From Neobacillus vireti (lineage in GTDB: Bacteria > Bacillota > Bacilli > Bacillales > Cytobacillaceae), in contig NZ_LDNB01000010.1 in the NCBI RefSeq assembly GCF_001026695.1, positions 288,884-352,883 of the forward strand: a stretch of 64,000 bases of DNA. Direction: 5' to 3'. The notes under the pieces were generated by a model. The model was not told the DNA's origin, did not search any database, and worked only from the letters and a program-made list of their open reading frames with translations. The number at the start of each line of letters is the position of its first letter. Positions within the stretch are counted from its first letter, which is position 1. The position numbers were made by a program, and so were the translations under genes. Of this stretch, positions 58,311-64,000 are shown piece after piece.

Positions 58311-59495
58311 TTAATATACATCACGTTGATAACGCCCTTGCTTTTGCATATCTTTTAGATACGCCTCTGCTGCATCGCGACTCATCGCTCCTTCTTTTTC
58401 AATCACGTTAATAAGCGTTTCATGGACGTCTTTAGCCATATATTCCTTATCCCCACAAACGTAGAAATAAGCGCCTTTTTCAAGCCAATCAAACAGTTCT
58501 TTACTATGTTCCAGTATTTTATGTTGAACATAAACCTTTTGAGCTGTGTCTCGGGAGAAGGCAGCATCTAGTTTTGTCAGTACCCCATCTTGTTGAAATT
58601 TTTCCAACTCTTCTTGATAAAGGAAGTCGGAGTCAGCATGCTGGTCTCCAAAAAATAGCCATGACCGGCCTGTTGCCTTATTCACTGCACGTTCCTGGAT
58701 AAAGGAACGGAATGGTGCTATACCTGTCCCAGGACCAACCATAATAATATCATTTTCATGAGACTCTGGTAGATAAAAGTGTTTATTTGCTTGAACAAAG
58801 ACTGGAAGCGTATCTCCTTCGTTTACACGTTCAGCACATAATACAGAGCAAACCCCTTTACGTACGCGTCCATGAGCAGAGTAGCGCACAGCACCGATGG
58901 TTAAATGAACTTCATCTGGATTAGCAGTAATGCTGCTTGCAATCGAATAGAGGCGCGGCGTCATTTTTCTTAATAAAGAGACGATTTCTTGTGCTGTCGC
59001 ATTCCATGGACCGAATGCACGTAACATATCAAGCAAATCACGCCCATAGCAATATTCTTTCAGTTGGATCACATTTTCAACCAGCAGAAGCTTTTGTAAC
59101 TCTGCATTTTCTGTAAATGCAGCTGCCTGCTGTAAAACCTTTTTTGATAACAGTGTAATTTCAAAGTAGGTGGTTAACGCTTCCTTTAGTGGAAGTGTCT
59201 CCCCTTGCTTATTGATGGTTACTACCGCATCTTCATCCCAGTGCATTTCCTCAAGAATAGACGCAACAAGTTCTGGATCATTAGAAGGGACGATCCCAAG
59301 GGCATCACCAGGGACATAAGAGAGTCCCGACCCTTCTAGTGATAACTCAATATGCCTCGTTTCTTTACTAGAGCCAGCTCCGTTTATATTTATATTTTTA
59401 AGAATCTTTGCCTGAAAAGGATTTGTTCGTGAAAATGTTGTTTGAACCAGTTTGTCTTTTAGGGCAGTTTTAGGGTTATCTAAAGTTATTTGCAT
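58311..59495 (-). CDS. CysJ-like FAD/NADPH reductase lacking the flavodoxin domain
   Basis: 394 residues from the ATG at 59495 (GGAGG nine bases upstream). Motifs of the sulfite-reductase flavoprotein FNR half: YVPGDALGIVPSND, RLYSIASS (FAD), GPGTGIAPFRSFIQER (NADPH), FGDQHADSDFLYQEE and the C-terminal YVCGDKEYMAKDVH...RYQRDVY. Normal CysJ is about 600 residues with an N-terminal FMN/flavodoxin domain; that half is absent and the preceding DNA does not encode it. It may be a stand-alone electron donor needing a separate flavodoxin. No sulfite reductase haemoprotein gene is adjacent. Confidence 0.88.
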   Translation of the reverse strand: MQITLDNPKTALKDKLVQTTFSRTNPFQAKILKNININGAGSSKETRHIELSLEGSGLSYVPGDALGIVPSNDPELVASILEEMHWDEDAVVTINKQGETLPLKEALTTYFEITLLSKKVLQQAAAFTENAELQKLLLVENVIQLKEYCYGRDLLDMLRAFGPWNATAQEIVSLLRKMTPRLYSIASSITANPDEVHLTIGAVRYSAHGRVRKGVCSVLCAERVNEGDTLPVFVQANKHFYLPESHENDIIMVGPGTGIAPFRSFIQERAVNKATGRSWLFFGDQHADSDFLYQEELEKFQQDGVLTKLDAAFSRDTAQKVYVQHKILEHSKELFDWLEKGAYFYVCGDKEYMAKDVHETLINVIEKEGAMSRDAAEAYLKDMQKQGRYQRDVY

Positions 59496-59662
59496 ATTTC
59501 TTAACCTCCAAAAGTGATACATATATAATAACATTGGCACGGGGAATCTGGTGTGACCTTTTTAACTTTTTTTCCCGGAGACCATTGGGCCGGTATTTAG
59601 TATTTTACCATTTCCATTACCAATGCCTCTATCAATCTATAATTCATAAAAATTTGAGGATA

Positions 59663-60664
59663 TCAATGTAAGCAAAACAGTTTCTCATCATTAAGTGCCA
59701 CAGTATTTCTTCCATTATCTTTCGCTTGATATAAAGCTCTATCAGCAGATTTCAATAATTCTTTCGGCTTCATTACTTGATTTGGTATGATAGAAGCCAC
59801 TCCAAGACTTAATGTTACCCACTTGCTTTTTATAGACAGTTCATGGGGAATGTTCAGCTGCTCAACCCTTAACCGAATTTTTTCCGCTAGCAAATAAGCT
59901 TCATGTAAATCTTTCTCCGGTAAGATGATCGCAAATTCTTCGCCTCCATATCTTGCACATACTGCCTCATAGAGACTCAGGCAATCCTTGACTTGATGGG
60001 ATATGTCAATTAAACATTGATCTCCCAATATATGGCCATAGGTATCGTTGAAGCATTTAAAATAATCCACATCAAATAATATTACTGATAGCGAATTCTG
60101 CTTTTGGGATAAAGTTTCCCAATAATAATCGAGCATGCTATCGAAGTATCTCCGATTATACAGCGCTGTTAAACCGTCCACATTTGATAAGTATTCCAGT
60201 TTTTTCTCATTTTCTTTGCTTTTAGTAATGTCGTTTCGAATAACAATATATTGAAATGGCTTTTTATCTTTGTCCAAAAATGGAACAATTGTTGTATTGA
60301 CCCAAAAGTATTTGCCGGTTTTTGTTTTATTCCGCATCTCCCCACTCCATACTCTACCTTGAGTTACGGTAGTCCAAAGATCTTTAAAAAATTCCGTTGA
60401 ATGAAAATTACTGTTTAGCATCCGCATGTTTTTTCCTTCGAGTTCCTGAAAGGAATACTCGGAGAGACGACAAAATTTGTCATTGGCATATAAGATATTC
60501 GCATGTTTATCCACTATTTGAACAAGATTAGACTCATCCAAGGCAAATTTTAAATCTTGAAGATTTTTTAAGGTATCAAAGTATCTTTTTTCATAATCTT
60601 TCTTATGACTACGAGTAATTCTCTTGAATATGGCGATCAATCTTTTAATTATCACGATATTCAT
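59663..60664 (-). CDS. PAS-GGDEF diguanylate cyclase
   Basis: 333 residues. A PAS domain covers about 45-150 (IVDKHANILYANDKFCRLSE, QELEGKNMRMLNSNFHS, PFQYIVIRNDITKSKENEKK). The GGDEF domain covers about 165-325; the active site is RYGGEEFAIILPE (GGEEF, catalytically competent) with VDGLTALYNRRYFD and SADRALYQAKDNGRN. No membrane helix, so soluble sensor making c-di-GMP from two GTP. The RxxD inhibition site was not identified. The signal is unknown. Confidence 0.92.
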   Translation of the reverse strand: MNIVIIKRLIAIFKRITRSHKKDYEKRYFDTLKNLQDLKFALDESNLVQIVDKHANILYANDKFCRLSEYSFQELEGKNMRMLNSNFHSTEFFKDLWTTVTQGRVWSGEMRNKTKTGKYFWVNTTIVPFLDKDKKPFQYIVIRNDITKSKENEKKLEYLSNVDGLTALYNRRYFDSMLDYYWETLSQKQNSLSVILFDVDYFKCFNDTYGHILGDQCLIDISHQVKDCLSLYEAVCARYGGEEFAIILPEKDLHEAYLLAEKIRLRVEQLNIPHELSIKSKWVTLSLGVASIIPNQVMKPKELLKSADRALYQAKDNGRNTVALNDEKLFCLH

Positions 60665-61026
60665 ATGTTTGTTTTCATCTCAACTTTGTACATGTGCTCC
60701 TCCAACATTTAGGATTGTTCCATGGGTAAATATTACTATATACCTTTAAGTATAACTAAGTTTCCTTTAAATTTCCCTTACAACCTTTTCAATTTACTGA
60801 ACTTTACTGTGTATTACTGTTTAATTTTTGTTGTCATGATTTACTTCCTATTTGACAGATTAGTGGGAATATTTCTTTCACCCCCATTTCCAAATATTGT
60901 GACGTACATCCATCATTATGTATAATTTACATATCTATAAAAATTGATTTTTAAAGGAGAACTCTTTGGCAAATAGTTTAGGAAATTTACTCAAAATACA
61001 TAAAAAGTGAAAAAGGAGAAATTGAG
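60665..61026. other. Divergent promoter region between the cyclase and AIM24 genes
   Basis: About 360 AT-rich bases. It contains a 67-codon frame (60722-60925) with a weak ribosome site that I do not trust. No structured RNA or repeat seen. Confidence 0.5.
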
Positions 61027-61824
61027 ATGTCTGAAGCATATCAAGTGGTTAGTTTCGTCGAAAATCAAAATATAAAAATTGAGGTTTTAGAATATCAGAA
61101 TTTAGGCGGAAATGATAATTTTTCTGTTGCCGAAAAGCTATATTTTGCGCAAAAAACAAATATTAAACTAAGACAAGTTAGGGTTACACTAAAAAACAGC
61201 TCCCTTACAGCTGAATCCGGTGCACTGCAGTTTATGAAAGGGAATATTACGTTAAAAAGTTTAGGAGGAACTGGTGCAAAAGGGCTTTTAAAAGGATTAG
61301 CCTCCAGTGTTTTAGCCAAAGAATCGATGATTAAACCACAATACCAGGGCAGCGGGATTATTTACTTGGAACCAAGTTTTAAACACTTTATGATCGTAGA
61401 ACTTAATAACGAAGAAATTACTGCGGATAAAGGTCTCTTTTATTGCTGTGAATCGAGCGTATCAGTTTCTGTTCAGGCAATGAAAAATGTTTCCTCAGCC
61501 ATTGCTGGCGGTGAAGGATTATTTCAAACAAAAGTATCTGGAAGCGGATTTTGCCTATTTGAAATCCCTGTTCCGGAAGAGGAACTAGTGGAGTTTGAAC
61601 TTCAAAATGAAATGGTTCAAGTAGACGGGAATTTCACGCTATTCCGGCTCGGAAACATTGATTTTTCCGTTGAAAAATCAACAAAAAGCATTTTCGGCTC
61701 TGTTGCTTCCGGCGAGGGTCTGCTTCAAACATTTAGAGGTACCGGGAAAGTGATTATCGCACCGACATTACCCGTTTATGAAAAGTTAAGTCATGTTTTT
61801 AACACAACACCATCGTCAAAATAA
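61027..61824 (+). CDS. AIM24 family protein
   Basis: 265 residues. Beta-rich repeats typical of AIM24: LTAESGALQFMKGNITLKSL, YQGSGIIYLEPSFKHFMIVE, ADKGLFYCCESSVSVS and VSGSGFCLFEIPV, FRGTGKVIIAPTLP. GGAG lies upstream of the ATG. Bacterial AIM24 proteins form a beta-helix-like fold of unknown function; the mitochondrial relative affects cristae. Single gene. Confidence 0.87.
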   Translation: MSEAYQVVSFVENQNIKIEVLEYQNLGGNDNFSVAEKLYFAQKTNIKLRQVRVTLKNSSLTAESGALQFMKGNITLKSLGGTGAKGLLKGLASSVLAKESMIKPQYQGSGIIYLEPSFKHFMIVELNNEEITADKGLFYCCESSVSVSVQAMKNVSSAIAGGEGLFQTKVSGSGFCLFEIPVPEEELVEFELQNEMVQVDGNFTLFRLGNIDFSVEKSTKSIFGSVASGEGLLQTFRGTGKVIIAPTLPVYEKLSHVFNTTPSSK

Positions 61825-61831
61825 AAAACAT

Positions 61832-61893
61832 AGAACGGTGCCAGTCCCCCAATGTAAAAAAGCATAATTGCATCGGGTGTCAGGCACCGTTCT
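61832..61893. repeat. Inverted repeat of the GGTGCCTGAC family, doubling as terminator
   Basis: AGAACGGTGCC (61832-61842) pairs with GGCACCGTTCT (61883-61893), and inside it GTCCCCC/GGGTGTC pair partly. It lies between convergent AIM24 and catalase genes. The right arm carries the GTGTCAGGCACC word found elsewhere in the window. Confidence 0.75.
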
Positions 61894-61926
61894 TATAATG
61901 AACTATATTCTATATTTAAAAAATCT

Positions 61927-63933
61927 TCATAGTTGGCGTTCCCAAAAACGGCCTTGTCCAATCCCTTCAACAAATTGGTGAATGTCTGCTTGTGTTAAAT
62001 CGTACACACCAGCCGTGTTTAAATGGACACGACTTTGCTCCAATGCTTGGTTATTACTTAAAGCTAAGGCCAATGATTTAAAATGTTTGAAGGTGATTTC
62101 AATGAATTCCAATACAGGTGTTTCAATTTCAGGCTCTGTGCTGATCAATAATGCTGCATCAAAAAGACTAGAATCTGCTGTATCAAAGGTATCTGTCACT
62201 TTTAGTACAGTATTAATGGGATGGATCTTTTTAGCGATAATACTATAATTTATATTATATTGTGCTAACGTTTTAACCCATTCTGTTAATTTTTCATTAG
62301 CGGGTTCACCATTTAGCAAAATTGCCACAGATTTTGTATCAGGCTTGCTAACCGTGTTTGCCATGCTAAGGGCAGGCGATTTTTTATCGGATTTGACTTC
62401 AAGATTTTCTTCAGGAAGTTCGGCGCCTATGTTTTCGGCAACTTCTTTGGCCAGTTGCCGATCGATATGATTGAACAAGGCCACAGCATTATTTTTTACC
62501 AAGTCTGATTTGCATTTGCCAAGTTCAAAGCTACATGCAGCTATTAAATGTTCTTGTTCAAAGGGAGCGAGACTGTTATAGAATAACTTCGCTTGCGAGT
62601 AAAAGTCTAGGAAACTATCACTGCGGCCCCTAATTTTTCGCCCGTCGATTTTTTCTTGATAATGATCATAACCGCCCAGTTCAACTGGCACAGGTTCAGG
62701 TTGATTGGCATTTAAACCGTTCCGATGGTAGCTTGTTTGACCATGATGAATCGTCATTTGGTGCATTCCATCCCGTTGATTGTTATGGAAAGGACACACC
62801 GGTTGATTAATCGGAATTTGATGGAAGTTGGGCCCTCCAAGTCGGGAAAGCTGCGTATCCGTATAAGAAAATAAACGTCCTTGTAACAGAGGATCATTGG
62901 AAAAATCGATCCCCGGCACAACATGTCCAGGATGAAAAGCGACTTGTTCTGTTTCTGCAAAGAAGTTATTGACATTACGGTTTAATGTCATTTTGCCAAC
63001 GATTTTTACAGGGACTTCTTCTTCTGGCCATAATTTTGTCGGATCTAAAATATCAAAATCAAAGTTGAATTCATCTTCTTCAGCAATCACTTGTATACCT
63101 AGCTCCCATTCAGGAAAATCACCTTTCTCAATTGCTTCAAATAAATCTTGTCGGTGAAAGTCAGGATTTTTACCGGCAGTCCTTTGTGCCTCGTCCCAGA
63201 CTTGAGAATGGATGCCGAGTAGAGGTTTCCAGTGAAACTTCACAAAATGTGCCTTACCATCAGCGTTGATAAGTCGGAACGTATGGACACCAAAGCCTTC
63301 CATCATGCGTAAACTCCGCGGGATAGCGCGGTCACTCATTAACCACAGAATCATATGGGCTGATTCAGGATTTTGGCCAATAAAATCCCAAAACGTATCG
63401 TGGGCGCTGGCCCCTTGAGGAATTTCATTGTGAGGCTCAGGTTTTAGAGCGTGTACAAGGTCAGGGAATTTAATTCCATCTTGGATAAAGAAAACAGGCA
63501 TATTATTACCAACTAAATCAAAGTTGCCTTCATCCGTATAGAATTTGGTCGCAAATCCACGGACGTCTCGGACGGTATCGCTTGACCCTCTCGAGCCCTG
63601 TACGGTGGAAATACGTACAAATACCGGGGTTATTTTAGAGGTGTCATTTAGAAAATCAGCTTTCGTATATTCGGATAAAGATTCATAGAGCTGAAAGATG
63701 CCATGTGCCCCCACTCCGCGTGCATGAACAACACGTTCTGGGATTCGTTCATGGTCAAAATGCGTCATTTTTTCTCGAAAATGAAAATCCTCCATCATGG
63801 TAGGGCCTCTTAAACCAGCTTTTAATGAAAATTCATCCTCCGCCATTCTTAATCCTTGGTTAGTCGTTAAGCCGGCTTGTTCTTCGTTATCGATGGTAAA
63901 TTTCTTTAATTGTACTGCCTTCTTATTTTCCAT
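61927..63933 (-). CDS. katE: Large-subunit (clade 2) catalase, KatE-type
   Basis: 668 residues, much longer than small-subunit catalases (~480). Catalase core: RVVHARGVGAHGIFQLYE (catalytic His), GNNMPVFFIQDGIKFPDLVH (catalytic Asn), and the haem-proximal Tyr in QGRLFSYTDTQLSRLGGPNF. The C-terminal ~150 residues (from about 515) form the flavodoxin-like domain of clade 2 enzymes (SVAILLNGEPANEKLTEWVK). Decomposes H2O2 and typically protects stationary-phase cells or spores. AGGAGG lies eight bases upstream of the ATG at 63933. Confidence 0.95.
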   Translation of the reverse strand: MENKKAVQLKKFTIDNEEQAGLTTNQGLRMAEDEFSLKAGLRGPTMMEDFHFREKMTHFDHERIPERVVHARGVGAHGIFQLYESLSEYTKADFLNDTSKITPVFVRISTVQGSRGSSDTVRDVRGFATKFYTDEGNFDLVGNNMPVFFIQDGIKFPDLVHALKPEPHNEIPQGASAHDTFWDFIGQNPESAHMILWLMSDRAIPRSLRMMEGFGVHTFRLINADGKAHFVKFHWKPLLGIHSQVWDEAQRTAGKNPDFHRQDLFEAIEKGDFPEWELGIQVIAEEDEFNFDFDILDPTKLWPEEEVPVKIVGKMTLNRNVNNFFAETEQVAFHPGHVVPGIDFSNDPLLQGRLFSYTDTQLSRLGGPNFHQIPINQPVCPFHNNQRDGMHQMTIHHGQTSYHRNGLNANQPEPVPVELGGYDHYQEKIDGRKIRGRSDSFLDFYSQAKLFYNSLAPFEQEHLIAACSFELGKCKSDLVKNNAVALFNHIDRQLAKEVAENIGAELPEENLEVKSDKKSPALSMANTVSKPDTKSVAILLNGEPANEKLTEWVKTLAQYNINYSIIAKKIHPINTVLKVTDTFDTADSSLFDAALLISTEPEIETPVLEFIEITFKHFKSLALALSNNQALEQSRVHLNTAGVYDLTQADIHQFVEGIGQGRFWERQL

Positions 63934-63994
63934 AAAATAAACCTCCTAACGAAAATATGTACCTGTTAAAAAAGAAAAAAGCAGGTAAAATTAA

Positions 63995-64000
63995 TTACCC
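63995..64000 (-). promoter_or_regulatory. Possible SigB -10 element of the catalase gene (window edge)
   Basis: The minus strand reads GGGTAA at 63995-64000, 62 bases upstream of the catalase ATG. GGGTAA is the SigB -10, and B. subtilis katE is SigB-dependent. The -35 (GTTT) would lie outside the window, so this is only suggestive. Confidence 0.35.

Noticed and set aside
60722-60925. 67-codon hydrophobic plus-strand frame
   Set aside because: Weak ribosome site, AT-rich composition gives spurious hydrophobic residues, and it occupies the divergent promoter region.
1-64000. CRISPR array, tRNA or rRNA genes
   Set aside because: No regularly spaced short repeats, no cloverleaf or CCA-type ends and no rRNA-like stretch were seen on reading through both strands.

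Overview
The window reads as a chromosomal segment of a low-GC Gram-positive spore-former, a Bacillaceae member of the Bacillus/Neobacillus type. Evidence: purine-rich Shine-Dalgarno sites (GGAGG) before most genes, frequent TTG/GTG starts, families typical of that group (YtoQ, YcgL-like nucleotidyltransferase, DUF3888, OhrR, SigX-like ECF factor, Rex box, YedE/YedF) and intergenic repeats common in Bacillus genomes. No rRNA, tRNA or CRISPR array was seen. The assignment is by family recognition only; no search was run.

Layout. 0-9.5 kb: a GC-rich peptidase S51 gene cut by the window edge, a phage-type DnaD-domain protein, gene debris, a MerR/MFS drug-efflux pair sharing a 19-bp-spacer promoter, an ECF sigma/anti-sigma operon with a matching ECF promoter, and a lipoprotein serpin. 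9.6-19.7 kb: an accessory block resembling a defence island. It holds a NUDIX hydrolase convergent with a PLD-DEAD helicase-DUF3427 protein, a CoiA-like protein, a nucleotidyltransferase, a DUF6978/DUF1828-DUF1829 gene pair, and several dead gene fragments between them. 19.8-31.7 kb: a TRM11-like methyltransferase, a truncated dehydrogenase, regulators, a polysaccharide deacetylase, and a BlaI-BlaR1-GH3 module whose protease and hydrolase share a DUF4309-like domain; then an OhrR/hydrolase pair. 31.9-37.1 kb: IS66 debris, PepF, a frameshifted DUF3888 gene and a large serine recombinase lacking its catalytic N-terminus. 37-46 kb: a glycosyltransferase, a membrane protein, DUF5995, a solitary TnpB element with its guide-RNA end, and a VWA lipoprotein operon. 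46.4-48.9 kb: a selenium-metabolism operon (yedE, a TusA-like yedF part and a DsrE-like yedF part), followed by a DoxX gene under a perfect Rex box. 49-64 kb: ung, an RCC1-repeat protein, VanZ, FMN reductase, YtoQ, an M20/M20/permease operon, a CysJ-like reductase without flavodoxin, a PAS-GGDEF protein, AIM24 and a large-subunit catalase.

The strongest unusual signal is at 47673-47918. The TusA-like gene has an in-frame TGA exactly where the catalytic Cys of the CPxP motif belongs. It is followed at a suitable distance by a hairpin with GG in a five-base apical loop, as expected of a bacterial SECIS element. This is probably a selenoprotein in a selenium-handling operon that ordinary gene calling misses. 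The second is the BlaI-BlaR1-like/GH3 module with two BlaI boxes over its promoter and an unusual shared extracellular domain. The PLD-helicase/NUDIX and DUF6978/DUF1828-1829 pairs are the best candidates for poorly described defence-type systems.
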